Below are positions 10,223-20,328 of a stretch of 64,000 nucleotides of DNA, one piece after another (position 1 is the first letter of the stretch; the number at the start of each line of letters is the position of its first letter). The DNA is taken from contig NC_087082.1 of NCBI RefSeq assembly GCF_026151205.1, forward strand, positions 16,957,401-17,021,400, written 5' to 3'. The translations under genes and the position numbers were made by a program. The notes under the pieces were generated by a model. The model was not told the origin of the DNA. It was given only the letters and a program-made list of their open reading frames with translations, and searched no databases. The stretch is from Bolinopsis microptera. Lineage: Eukaryota > Ctenophora > Tentaculata > Lobata > Bolinopsidae.

Positions 10223-11180
10223 CTGTCACCAAGATGTAAATCAGATCGAACGAGAAATTAGATCGAACCAGAAATTAGATCGAACTTGACCATTGTTAAT
10301 GATTTGGCCCGGCGCTGGGCGCGCGCTACTTCGTAGCACTTGTCATTTCGAGAAGAAAGCGGCGCGCGCTACTTCGAAGAAATTTAGACTAGTAACATCC
10401 TTCACATAGGCGGTGCACGATAAAAATAAACTTGCTCGGATTTTCAAAATTTTTGTACCATCGTTTTCTAGAGACTGTGAGAATTTTCACAGTACAAAAT
10501 TTATTTTACCTTTTTGGAATGATCAGTGAGTTTCTCCTAGGTGCCATATTTGATGGTGCGCGGCTTTTGGAGCAAAATTAGGTGTAAAAGTCGCGTAATT
10601 TGACGAAATTCGTTGATTTTTGTCGTATTATCAAAAATTATATTATTATTCTGTCATATCTTCGGTTCCTGAACATGAATCATGCTGAAAATTTGTCAAA
10701 ACCTTCCAATCATACCTAACTACCGAACCTAATTTAGTTGGGAGAGATTGGCCTTGATTAAGAGGTTTAAAAATGACAAAATAGGTATAAATTCGTTGAT
10801 TACTCAAATTCTGACCATCGAAATTGCTCAAACTAAATTAGGTTCAGTAGAACATAAGTGTTTACGTAAGCTGACCAAATTTCAACAAAATTGTTATATG
10901 GGAAGTATTATAACTTTTCGATTGTTTCCAAAATAATGTGCTGGCCGAAATAAGAGCTAAAAAACCATTCAATGGTCAGCGCGCGCGTCTTATTGTCGAT
11001 GGCGCACTGCCTACTTCACATAGCCATGTGTATACGCGTACTGCGTGACGCGCTTGTTTCAAGCGAGAGGGCTCTGGTTAGAGCAAGTAACATCCGTCAA
11101 GATCGAACGAGAAATTAAATCGAACGAGAAATTAGATCGAACGGCGTCTCAATTCGATCTGATTTACATCTTGGTGACAG
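10223..11180. mobile_element. Non-autonomous TIR element with subterminal GATCGAAC repeats
   Basis: The left end CTGTCACCAAGATGTAAATC and the right end with its reverse complement form inverted termini. Inside both ends lie tandem copies of GATCGAACGAGAAATTA. The interior includes the GCGCGCGC repeat blocks and two short copies of an ACTAAATTAGGTTC-type motif but no transposase. TA flanks both ends, so a TA target is possible though not proven. The interior from about 10440 to 10980 has no recognisable gene. Confidence 0.6.
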
Positions 11181-11195
11181 TAACTGTCACAGTAA

Positions 11196-11424
11196 CTGTC
11201 ACCAAGATGTAAATCAGATCGAATTTTAACGGGTGATACTCGTAAAATATTTGTTCCATATTCCCATATGTACAGGACCGTCGACGAGTCCAACTCGGCG
11301 CGCGTCCTGGTAGGTTGTAAACCTACAAATCGAATTGAGACGCCGTTCGATCTAATTTTTCGTTCGATCTAATTTCTCGTTCGATCTAATTTCTCGTTCG
11401 ATCTGATTTACATCTTGGTGACAG
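11196..11424. mobile_element. 229-bp sibling of the preceding TIR element
   Basis: It begins with the same CTGTCACCAAGATGTAAATC terminus and ends with its reverse complement after several GATCGAAC-type repeats. The interior is a short version of the GC-rich block (CGACGAGTCCAACTCGGCGC and the GTAGGTTGTAAACCTAC palindrome). It sits 15 bp from the first element, and the spacer itself repeats TAACTGTCAC. Confidence 0.6.
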
Positions 11425-11439
11425 GAATAATAAAGTAAT

Positions 11440-11655
11440 GTAAAATTCATGACATCACATCATCACACATGTTTACAAAATATCATCGCACTATGTGAAG
11501 AAATATTTTCCCACTATAACATTAATTATTTATCAAAGACAATATTTTAAAAAATTTATCGAATTATTATCTTATTTTATTAACCTATTTTAAAAACCTG
11601 ATCAAACTTCTCAGTGAAATAAAGATGTATGATACGCTTCTTTGCCACATAAGGA
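11440..11655 (-). mobile_element. LINE-A 3'-tail fragment
   Basis: On the minus strand this matches the LINE-A terminus: the CATCACACATG..ATCATCGCACT block of the tail and CACATAAGGAT, which encodes the end of HPYVAKKR in intact copies. It runs directly into the AAGGATAC minisatellite. Confidence 0.7.
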
Positions 11656-11804
11656 TACAAGGATACAAGGATACAAGGATACAAGGATACAAGGATACAA
11701 GGATACAAGGATACAAGGATACAAGGATACAAGGATACAAGGATACAAGGATACAAGGATACAAGGATACAAGGATACAAGGATACAAGGATACAAGGAT
11801 ACAA
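11651..11804. repeat. 8-bp minisatellite (AAGGATAC), about 19 copies
   Basis: A perfect tandem array of AAGGATAC. It starts exactly where the LINE-A coding tail reads ..CACATAAGGAT, so it appears to be a local expansion of LINE sequence. The repetitive reading frames across it are by-products of the 8-bp period. Confidence 0.95.
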
Positions 11805-12139
11805 AAGTGATAATTACTTTATTGAGTACACAATAGTTGTAATTCTGAAATAATTTAAGTTACACAATTCTAATTATTTACAAGTGTGTAGGGATAATTT
11901 AGAAATGTTATATAATGCTAGTTTTAGAAAAATAGATAAATCGAGTTTGTTTGGTTCAATTTTATTTTAAGGTCCGATAACATTATGCACTTGCCAGTAT
12001 TTGAGTGGAAATCTGGGCTCTTATAATAGGCTGTATAATGTTCGTTCACAGAGAGAATTGAATGGATTGCTCCTGCTGTGGCAGTGAGTATGGTAGGATC
12101 TAGAGTTTTGTTGGAGAGCAAACCGACTAGGTCAGTAAT

Positions 12140-12310
12140 GTTTTGGAGATGGTAATGTTTTGGGGATGGAAATTAAGGATGAAACCAAAGATAATAGAAG
12201 TAAGAAGTAAAATGTATGACATCACATCATCACACATGTCTACAAAATATCATCGCACTGTGTGAAAAAATATAGTAAAACAAATTTTTAGTAAAACAAA
12301 TTTAAATTTT
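12140..12310 (-). mobile_element. LINE-A 3'-tail fragment
   Basis: The sequence GGATGAAACCAAAGATAAT followed by TGACATCACATCATCACACA and ATCATCGCACTGTGTGAAAAA is the LINE-A terminal region in minus orientation, heavily shortened. Confidence 0.6.
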
Positions 12311-13330
12311 GGTATTTATTAATAACAATCAAAACATATCATATCATAAAAATAAAGCCGCGCGTTGGTTGACTGCCTCAGTATGGTGAATAATTTAAGC
12401 TTGAAGGTGCCCTGCGCATTTACTGAACATTATGCGGCGATCACATGATCACGAGGACCTGTGAGCGCCAAATTTAATTTAAACTTTCTAGAAATCATAC
12501 ATCACTACGAGTTACTCATGCTTTTGAATTATAGGAGTGCGGATTGTCAGGTATTTCATTCATTCATACTTAATCGGTTTAAAGCTGTATATTTAGAGCT
12601 CACTATTGTTTGAACTTTGAAAGCAGAACGTAGATAATGGACAATATACCGACGACAATACCAAGGACCCGAGTGCCGCATTGACTTTTCCGGATCCGTT
12701 TTTACCGAAGGCTTATCCACCAGTTACTCATGCTGCATGTATAGTCTGATAATATTTTGTTTTATCTCTAGCAGGCATTCTGTAAGTTGGAGTGTCGTAT
12801 TTATTATAGAAGAGCCAGCCAACCTCCGCATTACAATCTTTTGTGTGCCAGGTTCGTTTATAAAGTCTAATCATATAATAAGATTGATCCAATAGTCTAA
12901 GATGAACGGTATATCTTAGCTCATCGTTATTAAAATCCTAATGGATGAATTAATCAAGTAATGTTCCCTTCCAACACAACTAAACAACAAACAAATGCTT
13001 GCTCACCAGTGGTGACGCAATCGTAGGGGCATGCAGTTGGTTCAGATAACTCTCACCCCGACGACAGCGTCGAGAAATTATCAAATTATGCATTTGCGCC
13101 ATACTGGACACATTTTATATTTAATATTTTGTGGTTTGTAGAAATTAGTGTCATCTAAAGTATAGCTTAACTGGCGAGCAAGCATCGTCCCACTCGGCGG
13201 GGACGAAAATACCGAGTCCAATCACAGAAAGTTAACCAAAAGATAAAAACAAGAGCTCGGATATCAACAAAAATCACACGCTCCAGACGACGGGGGAAGA
13301 GAGGAAAGGAAGTAAGCTGCTGGGCTCAAC
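12311..13330. other. Intergenic, nothing recognised
   Basis: I see no supported gene, RNA or repeat here. The sequence is of mixed composition and lies between LINE-A debris and the 3' end of LINE-B. Confidence 0.4.
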
Positions 13331-13511
13331 AAATTTTGATAATTGTAAACAAATTTGTTCTTGTGCCCTATAATAATTTGGTATTGAGGTATGACCCTGT
13401 ACTGTGCGTGATAATGAAAATGAAAGTGAATGTGAATCTGTAATGCGAACGAAATGAGTTATGGCCAGACGATTCTTCAATTTCAAAATAATAAAGTCAA
13501 AGGACTCTGTT

Positions 13512-16500
13512 TTAAAATACAAGCTCATTCTTATCAAAGTTTAATTCTGTCCATTCTAATTCTTCGTACCTTGACTGTATCTTGAGTAGCTCACTTTTCA
13601 GTGTTACTTTAACTAAGTTCGTTGACTTAGTAAAGCTTATCAAACTGTCAATTTTTCGACAGTCGTTCCACATTTTTGTTGATTGATAAATGAAAGAGGA
13701 GGATGGGTTCGGGGTGATGAACTGGTCTGAACGTCTTTGTGATGGTGATCTGTGGAGTAAAGATAGGAGTGAGATTGGAGATTGTAATCTGACAATTTTG
13801 AACAGTTCTAATAGACATGTGTATTTGTACAGGTTGTGGACGGTAAGAAGGCCGTTCTTGTTAAACAACGGCTTTGTATGCTCTTTTTCAAAGAATTCTC
13901 TTCCTAGGATTTGTTCATCTATACAACGTGTTCTGGCACATGTTCTAAATTTATCTAGATATGCTTCAAGGTCACCAAATAGTATTCTGATACATTTTTT
14001 CTGAGTGATGAAGATAGGTTGAAGCATATTATTACTCGACCCACCCCATACCGATATTCCAAATCTTAGGTGTGACTCAAATAACGTGTGGTACAATTCT
14101 TTATGGTGTTTTTTCGGGATAACGTGTCGTATTCTACTGAGTCTTCCGATCTCACACCTAAGTTTCGAGTTGAGGGCTCTTATTTGAACATCCCATTTTA
14201 GCTTTTCGTCAATAATAACACCTAAAAACTTGGTCTCTTTAACTTGCTTTATTACCGTATTTTTTAGAGTTAGTATATATTCTGATTCGTTATCTGCCTC
14301 ATTATCAGTAGCTGTACGTGACGGATTGAAGTGAATGTAGCAGCATTTCTTTATATTTATATGTAATAGATTGCATTTCATGTACTGGTGTAACAAACGG
14401 AGAATTTCGTTTGCTCTTGCATACAGTTTTTTTCTACATTCATCTACTACGAATATGTTTGTGTCATCTGCAAATAGTATGAACTTGCCCAGATCAGTTG
14501 TTCTAAATAAGTCGTTAACATATATTATAAATAGCAAGGGTCCGAGACAAGAGCCTTGGGGAACTCCAAAGAGAACAGGCAGCTTGTCAGACTCTTCGCC
14601 CAGTACAGAGACATATTGATATCTATTAGAGAGATAACTAGCGATGAGTCTATTGGCGTTTCCACGTATTCCATAGTTGTCTAGTTTATTAAGTAGTTTT
14701 TCATGTGAGATCGTGTCAAACGCTTTAGATAGATCAATAAATATTCCAAGTACATGCAGTTTTTTGCTAAGACAGGATTCTATGTAATTCACTGAGGAGT
14801 TGAGGGCATGGCTTGTGGAGTGATTTTTTCTAAATCCATACTGGTTCTCGTAAATCATTTTCTGGGACTGAAAGAAGCTATACAGTCTGTTGTAAATAAT
14901 TTTTTCAAATATCTTACCAAAAACAGCTAAGGTTGATACTGGCCTATAGTTTTCCAGCAATTCCTCATTATCCTTCTTATAGATCGGACTGATTCTCCCA
15001 GTCTTTAAATCATCTGGGAATACTCCATTCCTCATGCATTCACTGTATAATAAAGATAGTATAGGACAGATCACTTTAGACGATTCTTTAACTACATGTA
15101 TTGGGATGTCGGATGACTTCCCATTCTTCAGTTCAGATATAATCATTCTAACCTCGTCAGCTGTACAGTCATTAATGAAAATACTGGACGTGTTTGCTCT
15201 AGGCAGGTAGTCATAAAAACTAGGAAGATTGTTAATAGTTAGTTCTCCAATTTCATTATATGCCCCGTTTAAATTAGACGCTAGAGAAACAAAATACTTA
15301 TTAAATTCATTGGCTATTACTCTACGATTGGTTATCTTCTCATTGTTTATAGTAAACAGTGGTTTTATTTGCCGTTTCTGTTTGCCCCGTATTTGATTAA
15401 TCAGTTCCCATGTCTTCTTACTATTACCGTTTGTGTCTGCAAATTTTCCCATGAAATACTTAGTTTGAACATCTTTGCGATCTTTTTTAACCATCCTTCT
15501 ATAATCCTTATAAGTTTTGTATCTAGAACGTTTTTCACAACATTTCAAGCATTGACATGTTCCACCTTTATAATCAGTTTCACCGAGTTTACATTTTTTC
15601 TTTCTAACTTTAGCCCAATTGTCATAGAGTTGGTGCTGATGCTTGATTTTGGCTATAAGCCCAGGTGTGATCCATGGGTTATTTTGTGTAGTTCTTTTGG
15701 AAGACTTAGGGGTTGCCAACTTACACGTTTTATCGATACTACTTTTGAAAACATCATGAAATACCGTGAAGTTGTCAATTACTTTATTCTCTAATTCATG
15801 TTCCAAGTCCTTTACAAAAGAGGTAACATTAGACTTACAGTAGTCGTAATATTGTTTATATTTTAAGTTACTCTTAGTGGATCCCATACTCTTTTCAAAT
15901 ATTTGAAAGACTGGTGAGTGGTGGGATATACGATCAGTAAGTGTGCCTGAGGCTATTATACTCTCTACATCGTTAGTTATAATATTGTCAATACACGATG
16001 CTTTACAACCTGGCTTCTCATGAGTTGGCAGAGATATTAGGGGAAAAAATCCTCTACTGAACAGGACTTCCTCATAACGTTTTACAGTCGCATTATCCTT
16101 ATTATGTAGATCAATGTTGAAATCACCTGCCAGGTAACTGCATTTCGGCAAATTATCGAGAATTGCTGAGAGTTCTAATAATGCAACATTTACATCACCA
16201 CTTGGAGGGCGATACACTACACCAACAGTGACCGGAGTATTCTTGCTGCTTATCGTAACAAATAGAGTTTCTAGGTTTTCAGATATATGGGACAAATTGC
16301 CATTTACTGTAGCACTGAGGGTATCACATACATAAAGAGCGACTCCAGTGCCTTTTCTTTTATCTTGCAAAGTGTTTTGGTAGAAACTATTGTATCCAGT
16401 CAGTTGGTAAAGGTCACTTAATTCGGGGCCTTCATTTGTTTCTGCTAAAGCAATGATCGAAAATTTCATATATCTCTGTAGTTCTATTGCCAGAGTATCA

Positions 16501-16880
16501 AAGTTCGATTTATTACCATCGATATTTTGAAATAATAATGATGAGTACTCGTTCATTTGGTTGCAAAATGTTTTATTAAATTCTTTAACACTATATGGGT
16601 TACAGTTATTGAGTAATCGGTTGATGTTTACAAGTGTTTCATCAATGTCAGTACTATTATTTTCAGAGTCAGTATCTTCATATATAAACGGATTGTAACG
16701 AGTACTTGCTAAGTGTACACAGTTAGGGCAGTAAAAATCTTCATATATTTTGTTTGTACTGGATTTAGTATAGCATTTATGGTGCATAGCACAGTCACAC
16801 CTACAACATTCAGCAATGAATTGGCCAATGGAAATGAATTTTGTACAGACAGGGCATACCTCTTTGGTCAATTTATTCAT
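13512..16880 (-). CDS. LINE-B ORF2: PHD finger, APE endonuclease, reverse transcriptase
   Basis: A 1122-aa open frame, the enzyme of target-primed reverse transcription. Residues 9-53 form a PHD-type zinc finger (CPVC..CCRC..HHKC..CPNC). Residues about 113-328 are an APE-like endonuclease: FQNIDG, ALAETNE, YRPPSG, AGDFNID, and SHHSP where SDH is usual. Residues about 426-450 are Cys-rich. The RT (about 600-880) shows ENYRPVS, YGFRKNHST, IDLSKAFDT, GVPQGSCLGPLLF and catalytic FADD (803-806). The start ATG overlaps the ORF1 stop as ATGA (16880-16877), a layout that suggests translation by termination-reinitiation. There is no internal stop. The H replacing D in the last endonuclease motif may be a lineage feature. 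Confidence 0.93.
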   Translation of the reverse strand: MNKLTKEVCPVCTKFISIGQFIAECCRCDCAMHHKCYTKSSTNKIYEDFYCPNCVHLASTRYNPFIYEDTDSENNSTDIDETLVNINRLLNNCNPYSVKEFNKTFCNQMNEYSSLLFQNIDGNKSNFDTLAIELQRYMKFSIIALAETNEGPELSDLYQLTGYNSFYQNTLQDKRKGTGVALYVCDTLSATVNGNLSHISENLETLFVTISSKNTPVTVGVVYRPPSGDVNVALLELSAILDNLPKCSYLAGDFNIDLHNKDNATVKRYEEVLFSRGFFPLISLPTHEKPGCKASCIDNIITNDVESIIASGTLTDRISHHSPVFQIFEKSMGSTKSNLKYKQYYDYCKSNVTSFVKDLEHELENKVIDNFTVFHDVFKSSIDKTCKLATPKSSKRTTQNNPWITPGLIAKIKHQHQLYDNWAKVRKKKCKLGETDYKGGTCQCLKCCEKRSRYKTYKDYRRMVKKDRKDVQTKYFMGKFADTNGNSKKTWELINQIRGKQKRQIKPLFTINNEKITNRRVIANEFNKYFVSLASNLNGAYNEIGELTINNLPSFYDYLPRANTSSIFINDCTADEVRMIISELKNGKSSDIPIHVVKESSKVICPILSLLYSECMRNGVFPDDLKTGRISPIYKKDNEELLENYRPVSTLAVFGKIFEKIIYNRLYSFFQSQKMIYENQYGFRKNHSTSHALNSSVNYIESCLSKKLHVLGIFIDLSKAFDTISHEKLLNKLDNYGIRGNANRLIASYLSNRYQYVSVLGEESDKLPVLFGVPQGSCLGPLLFIIYVNDLFRTTDLGKFILFADDTNIFVVDECRKKLYARANEILRLLHQYMKCNLLHINIKKCCYIHFNPSRTATDNEADNESEYILTLKNTVIKQVKETKFLGVIIDEKLKWDVQIRALNSKLRCEIGRLSRIRHVIPKKHHKELYHTLFESHLRFGISVWGGSSNNMLQPIFITQKKCIRILFGDLEAYLDKFRTCARTRCIDEQILGREFFEKEHTKPLFNKNGLLTVHNLYKYTCLLELFKIVRLQSPISLLSLLHRSPSQRRSDQFITPNPSSSFIYQSTKMWNDCRKIDSLISFTKSTNLVKVTLKSELLKIQSRYEELEWTELNFDKNELVF

Positions 16881-18811
16881 GGGTACGGTACGTAACCTTC
16901 CCCATGTTGAGTCGCAGCAGCAGCAGGAGAGGAACCACCCATCGTCTGGGAGTATAAGCGATTGTCAACTTTATCCGATCTCTTCTTCCTTCTATCAGTC
17001 CCTCCATTCATCCTTAAAAGTATTGTATTACGTATAAGAACCCCCAGTTTTGCTGTACCACTCCAATTGAGGTGTAAATAGTCCGGTCTCTGGTTTCGTC
17101 CAATGTTCCTAGAGAATTGCTGGCTTAGGAGCCCAGCCTCATCACAGAACATGTCAAAACCAGGTACCAAAGTCACACCAAAGTTGGAATGGAGCAGCTC
17201 CTTAAAAATTAATTCATTATAATGTGCAACTTTACGATTTAGCTCAACGAGTTTGGTTGGCAGCAGCGGACACACAAATATATTCGCTTTGGGGTTAAGC
17301 GCTTGGATCATTTCTACTTTCTGAACAAATGGTTTAAAAACATTGTTCTTTATATCAGCGGTATTTTTGATCTCAGGTTTCCTGATATCATTTATACCAC
17401 ACATCAAGAGGACATTCCTGTATCCACATGAAACTGTAGGATTTATATCCCCCACTACCGGAGCAAAATACTGTTTTCCGGGGAGCCACTGCCCAAATGA
17501 TTTTTTGGGGTCCAGCCCGAATTTGAGACCACCAGTATGCGAGTCTCCGATGATGCATGTAGAGTTCCTGTTTCTAAAGCTAACTGAACGAAAAGTTAGG
17601 CTGTATCTCACCCCACCAGTTATTGCCCCATCCTCGATACAGTGGCTGTAGAACTCTTGGCTGCGTCGAGTCATGCGATACATGGATCTTGGTACACATG
17701 TATGGTCAAGAGCCATATGATCCGTCTTCTTATCAAAGAATTTGATGTTGCACTGGCCTCCAATAGAAACAGTGAAAATTTCGGATTCAGGGTGGATGGT
17801 AGTTTCATCATCCGAGTGTTTCGGTAGGGAGCCATCCTCTTTGAAGCGATTGATCAGCAGGCTATTGATCTTCGGTTTTTCACCACTACAGAATGCACCA
17901 TTGATTTTCTCCACTAGATTGGAGAAGCTAGTTGAAGCTAGTTGGCCATTGGATGACTTGGAGCCATTATACTTGTATGGTTCTCCCAAAGAATACACAG
18001 CACGAGCTCCCTCCACAACAAAATCCTCGTCAAGTGATTGGCAGGCAAGGAGGAGAGTTTCCTGCTCTTCTGTGGTAATAAACTCTTCTATAGCGCCTAC
18101 AACTGGTTCTTCTTTTGATTGGAGATGCTCATAAGCTATTAGGTCTGGGCCAGGGGCAAGTGAAGAACTGGTAATTTGGACGTTTAAATGGTCAGAAGAA
18201 GCCAAAGAATTTCGCTCAAGAGTGTTCAAGGACTGTCTAATGGCTGTTAGCTCCTGATTCGTCTCCAGAGACTGCTTGGAATTCAGCTCATGGAGATTCT
18301 TCTCTATTTTTTCCATGAGATCGTTGGTCTTGGATGAAGATTGAGCACTTACTTGAGGAGTAGAAAAGTCCTGCAGTTGCTTGTTCAACACTTTAATCTG
18401 TTCTGTTAGGCCACTATCAGACTCAGAAACCTTTCCGAGTGTAGAGTCAACTGAAGTTTTCAGCTGCTTTAGATCTCCTTCCATCACTTCAACCCATGCT
18501 GGAGCAGTGCCCTTGTCACTAACCAGTAGGTGCTTGATATGGAGGTCAAGGTTCTGGATGGCAGCAATGCTGTCGTTTAGACTGTCAAAGTCCACCTTGG
18601 CAAGCTTTTCACCAAAAGCTGTGATGGTATTAAGCTTCTCTGTGGCAATAGCTGTCTCACACTGACTGTTAGATTTTTGAAGTGTCAGAGTGTTCCTACA
18701 CACATAACACACATCTGCAGCAGTTTCGAATGTGGGAATTGGTGAAACCAAACAAAAAGGGCAGTGCCAATTGGTCATGCTGTTGACATTTTTCTGGTTG
18801 AGTCCATTCAT
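16877..18811 (-). CDS. LINE-B ORF1: PHD (partial), coiled coil, AlkB-type oxygenase, SGNH esterase
   Basis: A 644-aa protein from the first ATG. The N-terminus has paired cysteines (WHCPFC at 15-20, CYVC at 35-38). The frame stays open upstream of the ATG and supplies further Cys/His (CPC, CVKC, WHIDC), making a PHD-like finger that is cut by the first-Met choice. Residues about 60-210 look coiled-coil. Residues about 240-410 match the AlkB fold: EEFITTEEQETLLLAC, iron ligands HSD (H332, D334) and H390, and the RYSLTFR motif (R402, R408) that binds 2-oxoglutarate and substrate. Residues about 418-600 form an SGNH hydrolase: GDSH (422-425), GIND (472-475) and DYLH (577-580). An esterase and PHD in ORF1 are known from CR1-like LINEs. 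The AlkB domain is unusual: by family it would remove methyl lesions from nucleic acid, perhaps the element's RNA or cDNA (inference). Confidence 0.88.
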   Translation of the reverse strand: MNGLNQKNVNSMTNWHCPFCLVSPIPTFETAADVCYVCRNTLTLQKSNSQCETAIATEKLNTITAFGEKLAKVDFDSLNDSIAAIQNLDLHIKHLLVSDKGTAPAWVEVMEGDLKQLKTSVDSTLGKVSESDSGLTEQIKVLNKQLQDFSTPQVSAQSSSKTNDLMEKIEKNLHELNSKQSLETNQELTAIRQSLNTLERNSLASSDHLNVQITSSSLAPGPDLIAYEHLQSKEEPVVGAIEEFITTEEQETLLLACQSLDEDFVVEGARAVYSLGEPYKYNGSKSSNGQLASTSFSNLVEKINGAFCSGEKPKINSLLINRFKEDGSLPKHSDDETTIHPESEIFTVSIGGQCNIKFFDKKTDHMALDHTCVPRSMYRMTRRSQEFYSHCIEDGAITGGVRYSLTFRSVSFRNRNSTCIIGDSHTGGLKFGLDPKKSFGQWLPGKQYFAPVVGDINPTVSCGYRNVLLMCGINDIRKPEIKNTADIKNNVFKPFVQKVEMIQALNPKANIFVCPLLPTKLVELNRKVAHYNELIFKELLHSNFGVTLVPGFDMFCDEAGLLSQQFSRNIGRNQRPDYLHLNWSGTAKLGVLIRNTILLRMNGGTDRRKKRSDKVDNRLYSQTMGGSSPAAAATQHGEGYVPYP

Positions 18812-18915
18812 AGTTAGACAGTCTATGTGCCAATATTGCTTGCACTTTACACAGTCAATCTTCCATGACGATATTGACTTACTACATGGACATTTCGTCT
18901 TGTCCCTGTGTGAAC

Positions 18916-20328
18916 TGTCATATATAATAATAAATATCTCCCCACCAACATTAATTAATTATCAATTTATACAATATTTAAAAACAATTTCATCAAAAAC
19001 ATTAGATCCTATTTTAAAAACTTCCCAGTGGAATAAAGATTTATAAAACGCTTCTTTGCCACATAAGGATGGAACCAAAGATAATTGTTATGTTTCTCTT
19101 TATTACTGACATAACTGGCTCCCTCAATACTTACTAAAACTTCATTAGAAACATTCCAAAAAAAGCAATCATTTGTAATACTTTTAGAAATCATATCTAT
19201 CTTATATCCTTCTAATTTAATTTTAAAACCTAAAACTGTCACAGAGTTCTTGACGTCCGGAGGGAGTTTGTTCCAATATGGAATAACTCGCTCCGGGAGA
19301 AAAGACTTCTGGATATTCTTGACCTTTGTCACACTTTTACTACATCTATTGGATGAAACCAGATTAAGACCTGATCTGCTTGGTCTGAACAAGTCTGAAC
19401 CATAATCAGTCATACCATTAATAACCTTAAAAGCTTCAATAAGGTCCCCACGTATTCGCCGCTCTGCCAGCGTTGTCAAATTGAGGATTTCCAGTCTACG
19501 GCTGTAAGGAAGAGTACCCACCTCATCAATCAGACGGGTAAACCGCCTCTGGACGCTCTCCAGCTCCAAAACAGTCCCCCAACTTCCATGAGCCGCAGGT
19601 GGATTCCACAATTGGACACAATACTCAAGATGAGGTCTTATTAAAGCTTTATATATAGCAATCATAACAACCTTTTCTCTAATAACTAAATTCCTTACAA
19701 TCCAACAAATCATAGGATTTGCCTTAGCGATACATGCTTTGATCTGTTCGTTCCAAAGCAGAGAGCTATGGGTAATAACCCCCAAATCTTTTTCCTGTGC
19801 AGATACTTCAAGTTCTATACCATTTACCTTATAATTTGAATGAATAGGAGAGGGCCTAGAACTGACCCCTGAGGAACACCAGATAAAACATGTTTAACCT
19901 CAGACCATTGTCCTTCTACAGAAACCCTCATAGTCCTGTCTGTCAGAAAATCTTTAATAACATCTAAAACCTTTCCTTTGACACCAAAGCCTTCCAATTT
20001 AGACAGAAGTCTAAAGTGGGGGACTGTGTCGAACGCCTTACTAGAAGATAGAAGATCAACCGGGGCACCTTCATCTAAAATGTCAAGAATGTCATCAAAT
20101 GTCTCTAAAAGATTAGATAAACACGATTTACCCTTAACAAATCCATGCTGATGCTTCGAAATTCGATGTTCTAGAAAATTTAATACATGTGCTCTCACCA
20201 ACTTTTCATACACTTTGCACAAAATACAAGTTAATGAAACTGGTCTATAATTTAAGGGGTCTGATTTAATACCCTTTTTAAACAATGCTACAACAGATGC
20301 AGATTTCCACACTGCAGGTCCCCGATTG
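18916..20328 (-). mobile_element. LINE-A copy 1, internally deleted
   Basis: A minus-strand LINE copy with its own 3' tail (GTTGGTGGGGAGATATTTAT near 18940). It begins inside the RT near PAVWKSASVVALF and ends in the usual tail. It lies head-to-head with copy 2, the junction falling near 20328. Confidence 0.85.
19009..20328 (-). pseudogene. Broken LINE-A reverse transcriptase (copy 1)
   Basis: Two frames (20342-19824 and 19785-19009) carry the start and end of one RT. The first has NYRPVSLTCILCK, HGFVKGKSC, SSKAFDTVPH and GVPQGSVLGPLLF. The second resumes at EKDLGVITHSSLLWNEQ and runs to VAKKRFINLYSTGKF. By comparison with copy 2, about 80 residues between LLFI and the LNG segment are missing, including the catalytic FADD. 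This copy therefore cannot encode an active enzyme. The N-terminal endonuclease is also absent. Confidence 0.85.

Larger units (their letters stand above)
13330..18915 (-). mobile_element. LINE-B: two-ORF non-LTR retrotransposon, near full length
   Basis: A minus-strand element with ORF1 (18811-16877), ORF2 (16880-13512) and a short 3'UTR. The RT places it in the broad CR1/L2/Jockey group. Its 5' limit is set by the point where the LINE-A tail sequence ends (about 18915). Its 3' limit (about 13330) is approximate because no clear poly-A or terminal microsatellite is visible. Both ORFs are open, which suggests a young copy. A few codons at the 5' end of ORF1 seem to be missing. Confidence 0.85.

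Noticed and set aside
11580-11836. Several open frames across the AAGGATAC array
   Set aside because: An 8-bp repeat without stops gives open frames in all phases; there is no independent support.
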